DNA of 64,000 nucleotides from Flavobacterium tagetis. Its GTDB lineage: Bacteria > Bacteroidota > Bacteroidia > Flavobacteriales > Flavobacteriaceae. The notes under the pieces were generated by a model. That model ran no database searches. It was given only the letters and a program-made list of their open reading frames with translations, and was not told the origin of the DNA. Shown here piece by piece: positions 23,165 to 29,465 of the stretch. How positions within the stretch are numbered: position 1 is the first letter of the stretch; each line of letters begins with the position of its first letter. Made by a program: the position numbers and the translations under genes. Location: contig NZ_JAERSF010000001.1 in NCBI RefSeq assembly GCF_016735615.1, forward strand, positions 1,426,001-1,490,000, given 5' to 3'.

Positions 23165-24634
23165 ATGAACCCACTACTATTAACTGACGGTTACAAAGTT
23201 GACCACAGAAGACAATACCCAGACGGAACCACAATCGTATATTCTAACTGGACACCAAGAAAATCAAGAATTGAAACAGTTGATGAGGTAATCTTTTTTG
23301 GATTGCAGTATTTCATTAAAAAATATATCATTCATGACTTCGAAGAGGATTTCTTCAAAAAGCCAAAAGAAGAAGTGATTAAAAAGTATTCTCGCAGAAT
23401 CAATAATTACTTAGGCGAAAATTTAGTTGGAACTAAACATATAGAAGATTTACACGATTTAGGGTATATTCCGATGGTATTTAAAGCTTTGCCAGAAGGC
23501 GCGAGTGTTCCGTTGCGAGTTCCAATGTTCACGATGTATAATACAATTCCAGAATTTTTCTGGCTGACGAATTATTTCGAAACATTACTTTCAGCAGTAG
23601 TTTGGTTGCCTTGTAATTCAGCTACAATTGCAAAAGAATATAGAAAAGTATTAGATAAATATGCAGCAGAAACGTCTTCTGTTCCAGAATTTGTAGATTG
23701 GCAAGCACATGATTTCTCAATGAGAGGAATGGGCGGAATCGAAGCGGCATTAACTTCTGCAGCTGGACATTTATTGAGTTTTACAGGATCTGATACAATT
23801 CCTGCAATTGATTTCTTAGAAGAATATTACAATGCCAATTCAGATCTAGAATTGGTTGCAGGTTCAGTAGCCGCAACAGAACATTCTGTTATGTGTATGG
23901 GAACAACAGAAGGGGAGTATGAAACTTTCAAAAGGTTAATTACAGAAGTATATCCAAAAGGAATTGTTTCTATCGTTTCAGACACTTGGGATTTATGGAA
24001 AGTTTTAACGGATTATCTTCCAAGATTAAAAGAAGAAATTGTTTCAAGAGAAGGTAAAGTTGTAATTCGTCCTGACAGCGGTGATCCAGTAGATATTATC
24101 TGTGGAAATCCAAATGGAAAAACAGAACAAGAGAAAAAAGGCGTTATCGAATTGCTTTGGGATGTTTTTGGCGGTACAACAAACGCGAAAGGATTCAAAG
24201 AATTGGTTCCGCAAATTGGAGCAATTTATGGAGATAGTATTACAGTAGCAAGAGCAACTCAAATCTGCGAAAGATTAAGAGAAAAAGGATTTGCTTCTAC
24301 AAATGTTGTTTTAGGAATTGGATCTTTCACATATCAATATAATACCAGAGATACTTTCGGTTTTGCAATGAAAGCAACTTACGGAGAAGTAAACGGAGAA
24401 GGAAGAGCCATCTTCAAAGATCCAATTACAGATGACGGAACTAAAAAATCGGCTAAAGGATTGATGAAAATTGATTTAATCGACGGCAAGTATCATTTAA
24501 CCGATAATGTTTCTTGGGAAGAAGAAAAACAAGGCGAATTGAAAGAGGTTTTCAGAGATGGAAAACTTTTGGTTGATCAATCACTGAATGAAATAAGAGC
24601 AAGAGTAAAAAGCGAAGTAAGCATCGAAGCTTAA
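23165..24634 (+). CDS. nadV: nicotinamide phosphoribosyltransferase family (NAMPT/NadV-like)
   Basis: A 489-residue enzyme with full NAMPT landmarks: LLTDGYKVDHRRQYPDGT at the start, NWTPRKSR, AAGHLLSFTGSDTIPA, the phosphate-binding RPDSGDPVDI and IYGDSI. NAMPT makes NMN from nicotinamide and PRPP, the first step of NAD+ salvage. It is the last gene of the operon, while the first is a PRPP-synthetase-like gene, so substrate supply and use are paired. No NMN adenylyltransferase is in the operon. Either a general one completes NAD+, or the pair uses the phage NARP1-type route (ADP-ribose pyrophosphate plus nicotinamide gives NAD+ directly). A strong terminator follows 7 nt after the stop. Confidence 0.92.
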   Translation: MNPLLLTDGYKVDHRRQYPDGTTIVYSNWTPRKSRIETVDEVIFFGLQYFIKKYIIHDFEEDFFKKPKEEVIKKYSRRINNYLGENLVGTKHIEDLHDLGYIPMVFKALPEGASVPLRVPMFTMYNTIPEFFWLTNYFETLLSAVVWLPCNSATIAKEYRKVLDKYAAETSSVPEFVDWQAHDFSMRGMGGIEAALTSAAGHLLSFTGSDTIPAIDFLEEYYNANSDLELVAGSVAATEHSVMCMGTTEGEYETFKRLITEVYPKGIVSIVSDTWDLWKVLTDYLPRLKEEIVSREGKVVIRPDSGDPVDIICGNPNGKTEQEKKGVIELLWDVFGGTTNAKGFKELVPQIGAIYGDSITVARATQICERLREKGFASTNVVLGIGSFTYQYNTRDTFGFAMKATYGEVNGEGRAIFKDPITDDGTKKSAKGLMKIDLIDGKYHLTDNVSWEEEKQGELKEVFRDGKLLVDQSLNEIRARVKSEVSIEA

Positions 24635-24641
24635 TTATAGC

Positions 24642-24673
24642 AAAAAGCCTGAATTTAGAATTCAGGCTTTTTT
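24642..24673 (+). terminator. terminator of the NAD/ADP-ribose operon
   Basis: Stem AAAAAGCCTGAA / TTCAGGCTTTTT (24642-24653 and 24661-24672) with a short loop and a T-run ending at 24673. It closes the operon directly after the NAMPT-like gene. Confidence 0.9.
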
Positions 24674-24686
24674 ATTGCAGTCTATT

Positions 24687-24786
24687 GTCATTTCGACCGA
24701 AGGGAGAAATCACACTCGTAAATCGACAAAGATGGAATGCTCTTTACGGAGTTTCTTGTGTGATTTCTCCCTTCGGTCGAAATGAC
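24687..24786. repeat. dispersed palindromic element, copy 2
   Basis: A 100-bp element with perfect 29-bp terminal arms (24687-24715 and 24758-24786; outer end GTCATTTCGACCGAAGGGAG). The interior carries the complement of the ATCTTTGTCGATTTACG block of copy 1 at 4269-4367, so the two copies are in opposite orientation. It lies between the NAD operon terminator and the convergent nadD gene. Confidence 0.85.
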
Positions 24787-24814
24787 AAGATTTTATATAA
24801 ACTGTTTAGAGAAT

Positions 24815-25396
24815 TTACTTCTTATAAAAATTATTATGATCAATATATTCCCAAACCTTTGGAGGCAATAAAGGCTGAATATTTTTACCTTCTTTAATAC
24901 TGTTTCGAATAAAAGTTGAAGAAATTTCTACAATTGGCGCATCGATTACATGAATTTTCGGATGCGATTTTAACTCTACATTTTCAGGTTCTTCAGAAAT
25001 TCTCGGATAAACATAAATATCATGATTTTCGAGAATCACTTCATAGTTTCTCCATTTGTGAAGCGTTTTTAGATTGTCTTCGCCCATGATTAAAGAAAAT
25101 TCATGAGTTGGATATTTTTCCTTTAAATACTCCAAAGTAATTACAGTATAACTCGGTTGAGGTAATTTAAACTCAATATCTGACGGTTTTATTTTCGGAT
25201 AATCTTCTGTTGCTAGATAAACCATTTGCAAACGCTGTTGGTCGTCTAACAAAGTCGCTTTCTTTTTTAACGGATTATGTGGTGTAACAACCATCCAAAT
25301 CTGATCCAAATCTGCAAACTCAGCCATGTGATTGGCAATGATCAAATGACCAACATGAATGGGGTTATATGTTCCGAAATATAGGCCTATTTTCAT
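24815..25396 (-). CDS. nadD: nicotinate-nucleotide adenylyltransferase
   Basis: A 193-residue NadD that joins NaMN and ATP to deamido-NAD+ in the general NAD pathway. The nucleotidyltransferase motif GTYNPIHVGH is at residues 8-17 and the C-terminal ISSTFIR is present, with SLIMGEDNLKTLHKW between them. The length is usual. It is convergent with the NAD/ADP-ribose operon, separated by a terminator and the palindromic element. It belongs to the opposite-strand series nadD, four-helix bundle gene, gmk, yicC, whose core order is common in Bacteroidota. It may supply adenylylation for the neighbouring salvage enzymes, though NadD usually prefers NaMN over NMN. Confidence 0.95.
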   Translation of the reverse strand: MKIGLYFGTYNPIHVGHLIIANHMAEFADLDQIWMVVTPHNPLKKKATLLDDQQRLQMVYLATEDYPKIKPSDIEFKLPQPSYTVITLEYLKEKYPTHEFSLIMGEDNLKTLHKWRNYEVILENHDIYVYPRISEEPENVELKSHPKIHVIDAPIVEISSTFIRNSIKEGKNIQPLLPPKVWEYIDHNNFYKK

Positions 25397-25428
25397 AGTT
25401 GTAGTAACTAGTGCTTAGTAAAGAGTGA

Positions 25429-25788
25429 TTAGTCTTTTAGTGTTTTTGAAAAGGCATTAATCATTTTTGATTCTTCCTCAATTTGATTTAAAATTTCTGC
25501 ATAAAGAGTTTGATTGGTTATAAAACCAAGGTCATTAGCAATTAATAATTGAGTTTCGATTTCAAACAAAGAACCTCTCGATATATTTAAAAAATGACTA
25601 AAAGATTTATCGGTATTGCGGCCATAACCTTCTGCTATATTTGAGGGAATAGAAACAGAAGCTCTTTTTAACTGACTTGTTAAAGCGTATAATTCTTCTT
25701 GAGGAAATGATTTTACTAACTGATAAACTAAAGAAACTATTTTAACTCCTTTTTGCCAAACCAATAAATCTTTATAAGACTTGATCAT
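25429..25788 (-). CDS. four-helix bundle protein (IVS/S23 family)
   Basis: A 119-residue member of the family first seen in 23S rRNA intervening sequences. It shows the characteristic opening YKDLLVWQKGVKIVSLVYQL, the middle ALTSQLKRASVSIPSNIAEGYGR and a helical C-terminus. Family members form pentameric four-helix bundles and their role is unclear. It interrupts the nadD-gmk order, and its ends overlap an inverted GTGATTAGT (25425-25433) and ACTAATCAC (25830-25838) pair. The gap on the gmk side is made of CTAATGA-type repeats. This suggests a small mobile or recently inserted cassette, though no transposase is present. Confidence 0.9.
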   Translation of the reverse strand: MIKSYKDLLVWQKGVKIVSLVYQLVKSFPQEELYALTSQLKRASVSIPSNIAEGYGRNTDKSFSHFLNISRGSLFEIETQLLIANDLGFITNQTLYAEILNQIEEESKMINAFSKTLKD

Positions 25789-25834
25789 ACTTATTTTTTA
25801 AGCTAATGACTAATGACTAATTACTATTCACTAA

Positions 25835-26410
25835 TCACTTTTTAGAAATGAAATCTTTCACTAATTGATGTGCTTCTTCAAGAGCAACAGCTAAATCATA
25901 GTTTTTGATAATTACGTCAAATTGTGGAGCAGTTGCCAATTCTACAGATGCTTTTGCTATACGCATATTGATCTTATCGTCACTTTCTGTAGAACGCTGT
26001 TTTAAGCGGCGTTTTAATTCGTCAACACTTGGCGGTTTTACGAAAACTGCTAAAGTTTGTTCTGGAAATTTATGTTTAATGCGAAGACCGCCCGCAACAT
26101 CAATGTCAAAAATCACATTTTTCCCCATAGCCCAGATTCTTTCGATTTCCGATTTTAAAGTGCCATAGAAATTGTCTCGATAAACTTCTTCCCATTCCAA
26201 GAAATCTTCAGCTTTAATATGTTTTTTGAATTCTTCTAACGAAATGAAATAATAATCTTTTCCATGTACTTCTTCGCCACGTGGTTCACGTGATGCTGCC
26301 GAAATCGAAAATTCAAGATTTAAATCTTCTTGTCCTAATAAATGCTTTACGATAGTTGTTTTTCCCGATCCTGAGGGTGCCGAAAAAACAATTAATTTTC
26401 CTTTGTTCAT
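25835..26410 (-). CDS. gmk: guanylate kinase
   Basis: ATG 26410 (MNKGKLIVFSAPSGSGKTT) is chosen over a longer start because the P-loop follows at once; 191 residues. It phosphorylates GMP to GDP with ATP. The P-loop SAPSGSGKTT and the GMP-binding block EVHGKDYYFISLEEFKK are clear, as is the DIDVAGGLRIK strand. It is part of the minus-strand series with yicC upstream and nadD downstream. Normal in length and motifs. Confidence 0.97.
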   Translation of the reverse strand: MNKGKLIVFSAPSGSGKTTIVKHLLGQEDLNLEFSISAASREPRGEEVHGKDYYFISLEEFKKHIKAEDFLEWEEVYRDNFYGTLKSEIERIWAMGKNVIFDIDVAGGLRIKHKFPEQTLAVFVKPPSVDELKRRLKQRSTESDDKINMRIAKASVELATAPQFDVIIKNYDLAVALEEAHQLVKDFISKK

Positions 26411-26487
26411 TATGTATGCTTTAGGCTTTAAGCAGTGTCTCAAAGCTTTTTTATTATGTGTTGGATTTTTGTGTATCGCTTAAAGCT

Positions 26488-27348
26488 TTATAATACGTTT
26501 AAAACCTGCTCTTTTATCTTCTCCAATTCATCCTTCATCATTACGACTAATTTCTGCATTTGAGCATGATTCGATTTAGAACCCATTGTATTGATTTCGC
26601 GTCCCATTTCCTGAGTAATGAAACCAAGTTTTCTTCCGTTTGCTTCAGAACCATTAAGAGTTTCTATAAAGTAGTCTAAATGGTTTCCTAAACGAACTTT
26701 TTCTTCTGTAATATCTAGTTTTTCTAAATAATAGATTAATTCCTGTTCAAAACGATTTTCATCAACATTAACCTGTAATTCTGAAATTGCAGTTTGCAGA
26801 CGATCTTTAATCGCTTGTACGCGTTCTGGATCAAGCGCCAATGTATCGTTCATGAACTGACGGATATTTCCAATTCGTAAATTGAATTCCTTTTCAAGAG
26901 ATTCACCTTCGTCTTTACGGAAATTTAAAATATTTTGAAGTGCTTCGTCTATAATAACCTGAATTTGATCCCAATCATCTTCATCAATTTCTTCACGTTC
27001 TGTTTTTAATGTATCTGGCATACGAACAGCCATTTTCATCAATTCAGTTTCATCAGCATCAGGATTTACTTCTTTTAACTGTGCTATATAATATTTTACA
27101 ACAGGGACATTTACTTTAGTAGAAGTTTGTTCTGCGGTACTTTCTACATAAATCGCAAAATCAATTTTTCCTCTTTCCAGTTTTGTCGAAATAAGAGTTC
27201 GTAAACCAAGTTCCATTTCGCGGTAAACCGATGGCATTCTTACATTTAAATCCAAACCTTTAGAGTTTAGAGATTTTACTTCAACGGTAATTTTCTTTGT
27301 AGGCAATTGCAAAGAAGCTTTGCCAAACCCTGTCATAGATTGTATCAT
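26488..27348 (-). CDS. yicC: YicC family endoribonuclease
   Basis: A 286-residue YicC protein, a family now linked to endoribonuclease activity on RNA. The N-terminus MIQSMTGFGKASL is the family signature, and the C-terminus keeps the DUF1732 pattern GSEANGRKLGFITQEMGREINTMGSKSNHAQMQKLVV. It precedes gmk on the same strand, a common pairing that may be co-transcribed. A -7 element lies directly upstream at 27368-27375. Complete and ordinary. Confidence 0.95.
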   Translation of the reverse strand: MIQSMTGFGKASLQLPTKKITVEVKSLNSKGLDLNVRMPSVYREMELGLRTLISTKLERGKIDFAIYVESTAEQTSTKVNVPVVKYYIAQLKEVNPDADETELMKMAVRMPDTLKTEREEIDEDDWDQIQVIIDEALQNILNFRKDEGESLEKEFNLRIGNIRQFMNDTLALDPERVQAIKDRLQTAISELQVNVDENRFEQELIYYLEKLDITEEKVRLGNHLDYFIETLNGSEANGRKLGFITQEMGREINTMGSKSNHAQMQKLVVMMKDELEKIKEQVLNVL

Positions 27349-27367
27349 ATAATTGAGTATAAAGGCG

Positions 27368-27375
27368 CAAAGATA
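27368..27375 (-). promoter_or_regulatory. -7 promoter element of yicC
   Basis: On the minus strand TATCTTTG matches TAnnTTTG and ends 20 nt before the yicC ATG, predicting a leader of about 13 nt. No clear -33 element is seen. Confidence 0.55.
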
Positions 27376-27443
27376 ATTAAAAGTTTGATGCCTTGCATTG
27401 TAAATTGTGAATCAGTTTTATAGAACAAATTTTACAGTTATTC

Positions 27444-27791
27444 TTATGTTAGAGCATTTATAACTTCGGCTACATTTTTTTGACTGTTGCCGATGTAGAT
27501 TTTTCCGTTGATAATAAAAACTGGACGACTCAAGAAAGTATAATGTTCTAAAATGTATTTTTTAAAGTCGTCTTCAGTCAAAGATTTTTCTTTTAATCCC
27601 ATTGATTTGTACAATTGAGCTTTTTTGCTGAATAACGCTTCATAACTTCCAGAAAGTTTATACATTTCTTCTAGTTGTTCTTCTGTAATAGGATCTTGTC
27701 TAATGTCTTGAAAAACGAGATTGTTTTCTGGAAGACTTTTAATGATTTTTCGGCAAGTATCGCAAGACGCTAAGTAATATATTTTGTCCAT
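27444..27791 (-). CDS. ArsC/Spx-like thioredoxin-fold protein
   Basis: A 115-residue arsenate-reductase-family protein. The redox motif SCDTCRK (Cys10, Cys13) opens the thioredoxin fold, and the family block FLSRPVFIINGKIYIGN is near the C-terminus. True arsenate reductases normally show a CxxxxxR pattern, while many genomic ArsC-like proteins act as redox or regulatory proteins. No arsenic genes are nearby. The function is therefore left as thiol-redox protein of the ArsC/Spx family. It is divergent from the DinB-like gene at 27871. Confidence 0.88.
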   Translation of the reverse strand: MDKIYYLASCDTCRKIIKSLPENNLVFQDIRQDPITEEQLEEMYKLSGSYEALFSKKAQLYKSMGLKEKSLTEDDFKKYILEHYTFLSRPVFIINGKIYIGNSQKNVAEVINALT

Positions 27792-27870
27792 TATTTTATG
27801 AATTTGTTAGAATGCAAAGAAAATCCATTTGAAGCGTAAAAATGACTAATTTTAGAAAAAAAATAAAATT

Positions 27871-28326
27871 ATGAGTTCAGTTTTTGATGTACAAAAAACA
27901 ATTAGAGAAATTCTTTTGAAAATCTTAGATAGTCATTCATTAGAACAATTAAACAAAATTCCAGATGGTTTCAGTAACAATATTATTTGGAATATAGGCC
28001 ACTGTATTTCTTCGCAGCAAGTTTTGGTTTATAAATTATCGGGGCTTCCAACAATGGTTTCTGAAGATTTCGTTAACAAATACAGAAAAGGAACCAAGCC
28101 AGAAGGAGATGTTTCTCAAGCTGAGGTTGATGAAATTAGAACATTGCTTTCAACAACATTAGAAAAAACAAAAAATGATTTTGAAAGCGGTCTCTTTGTT
28201 AATTATCATGAATACACGACTAGTATCGGGTTTACACTTCGCCACATTCAAGGCGCTTTAGATTTTAATAATTATCATGAAGGACTTCATACTGGAGTTA
28301 TAATGGCACTAAGAAAATTAGTTTAA
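27871..28326 (+). CDS. DinB-like metal-binding protein
   Basis: A 151-residue DinB/YfiT-type four-helix bundle. The expected His ligands appear in WNIGHCIS near residue 48 and NNYHEGLHTGV near residue 140. These families bind Ni or Zn and include thiol-dependent S-transferases. No substrate is evident. It is a single gene between the divergent ArsC-like gene and the convergent rlpA gene. Confidence 0.85.
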   Translation: MSSVFDVQKTIREILLKILDSHSLEQLNKIPDGFSNNIIWNIGHCISSQQVLVYKLSGLPTMVSEDFVNKYRKGTKPEGDVSQAEVDEIRTLLSTTLEKTKNDFESGLFVNYHEYTTSIGFTLRHIQGALDFNNYHEGLHTGVIMALRKLV

Positions 28327-28330
28327 ATAA

Positions 28331-28357
28331 AAAAATCCCGCTTTAAGCGGGATTTTT
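28331..28357. terminator. bidirectional terminator between dinB-like and rlpA
   Basis: A-run, stem TCCCGCTT / AAGCGGGA, T-run: AAAAATCCCGCTTTAAGCGG followed by GATTTTTTT. Symmetric and placed between convergent genes. Confidence 0.9.
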
Positions 28358-28846
28358 TTATTCGATTATGGTTTCGATGGTAACCTTCATTGCTCCGGCA
28401 CCTTTATTTTTGGTGATATCCATAAAAGCTCTTTTAGACAAATCAATTTCGCGAGTTTTTACAAATGGACCACGGTCTGTAATTTTTACGATAACAAATT
28501 TGCCGTTGGCTTCATTGGTTACTTTTACTCTAGTTCCAAAAGGAAGCTTTTTGTGAGCTGCTGTGTAGCTGTTGTTGTTGAATCTGCTTCCGTTAGCGGT
28601 TCTTTTTCCATTAAAACGATCAGCATAGTAGGAAGCGTGAGCGTTTTTCTTGTATGGTCTAAGTTTTAAACCTTTGTCTGTAAAAATAGAATCCGGTAAT
28701 GGGATAATAGTTGGTTTTACATTTTTAACAGTATCTTGAATGATTTTAGGTTCTGTTGTAGGTTTGGTTTGGCTTATAACATATGTAAAGCCGCTAATTA
28801 GGGTTAAAGCGATTGTGGCGAATAAAATGTTTTTTTTATTTCTCAT
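28358..28846 (-). CDS. rlpA: RlpA-like septal ring lytic transglycosylase
   Basis: A 162-residue protein with an N-terminal signal anchor (KNILFATIALTLISGFTYVIS) and a C-terminal double-psi beta-barrel. Family marks are ASYYADRFNGKRTANGSRFN, AHKKLPFGTRVKVTN and TDRGPFVKTREIDLSKRAF, including the conserved catalytic-type Asp. RlpA cleaves peptidoglycan glycan strands lacking stem peptides. There is no lipobox Cys, so it may remain anchored or be soluble in the periplasm. Single gene with a bidirectional terminator downstream. Confidence 0.9.
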   Translation of the reverse strand: MRNKKNILFATIALTLISGFTYVISQTKPTTEPKIIQDTVKNVKPTIIPLPDSIFTDKGLKLRPYKKNAHASYYADRFNGKRTANGSRFNNNSYTAAHKKLPFGTRVKVTNEANGKFVIVKITDRGPFVKTREIDLSKRAFMDITKNKGAGAMKVTIETIIE

Positions 28847-28903
28847 GGGTTATTTCTTTTCAGACTTGGGGGGAGTTTGTACAAATAATATGCCGAGATA
28901 AAA

Positions 28904-28924
28904 AAAGCCCTGTAGGAGGGCTTT
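28904..28924 (-). terminator. terminator of the 28937 membrane protein gene
   Basis: Stem AAAGCCCT / AGGGCTTT (28904-28911 and 28917-28924). The A-run at 28901-28906 becomes a T-run on the minus strand, in the right direction for the upstream membrane protein gene. Confidence 0.8.
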
Positions 28925-28936
28925 AATTGGTGTTTT

Positions 28937-29359
28937 TTAGAACCAAAGGTTCCAAGGAATTCTACTTAAAATAAGCAATAATCCTAATGTGTAAAAAATA
29001 GCAAAGGTTTTAAACTTAGCTTCACTATTAACTAGTTTTTTATGTTTAGACCATCCAATAGTAATTAGGATGATAGCAATAATGTTAATTAAAGGGTGTT
29101 CTAATGATGTTAGTCTTAGTTCTGCATTAGACATTTGTCCAAATGCTGCTTTTCCAAGTGGAGAAACGAAATATAAGATTAAACCAATCAATAATTGAGT
29201 GTGCGTACCAATTAAAGCAAATAAAGCGATTTTACGATCTTTAGCTGTAAACTCTTTTTTTGAAGTTACTCCGATAATAGCATTAACAACTGCAACAACT
29301 AAAAGAAGTAATGCTAAGTATGCCCAGCCAGAGTGGAATTTTTGTAGAAAATTATACAT
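28937..29359 (-). CDS. small four-helix membrane protein, function unknown
   Basis: ATG 29359 (MYNFLQKFHSGWAYLALLLL) is preferred over an upstream start because the extension is Cys/Phe-rich and lacks family character; 140 residues. Four hydrophobic helices cover about residues 8-30, 44-66, 88-106 and 116-136. Conserved-looking His residues (FHSGW, THTQ, EHPL) suggest possible haem or quinone contact, similar to small cytochrome-b-like membrane proteins of Bacteroidota, but no strict motif is present. Single gene with its own terminator and a TATATTTG -7-like element at 29382-29389. Confidence 0.75.
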   Translation of the reverse strand: MYNFLQKFHSGWAYLALLLLVVAVVNAIIGVTSKKEFTAKDRKIALFALIGTHTQLLIGLILYFVSPLGKAAFGQMSNAELRLTSLEHPLINIIAIILITIGWSKHKKLVNSEAKFKTFAIFYTLGLLLILSRIPWNLWF

Positions 29360-29405
29360 AAACTGTGTTTTTTGTTCAAAACAAATATAACAAAAAAGGC
29401 TATAA

Positions 29406-29442
29406 AAAAACGGCATTAAACTTAAAAGTCAATGCCGTTTTT
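29406..29442 (-). terminator. hairpin in the 29359-29466 gap
   Basis: Stem AAAAACGGCATT / AATGCCGTTTTT (29406-29417 and 29431-29442) with A/T runs on both sides. It lies just downstream of the TonB-dependent receptor gene on the minus strand and probably ends that transcript. Confidence 0.85.
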
Positions 29443-29465
29443 ATTATTTATTTAGATTCTAAATT

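Noticed and set aside
24685-24897. Open frame within palindromic element copy 2
   Set aside because: Same repeat artefact, running into the antisense end of nadD.
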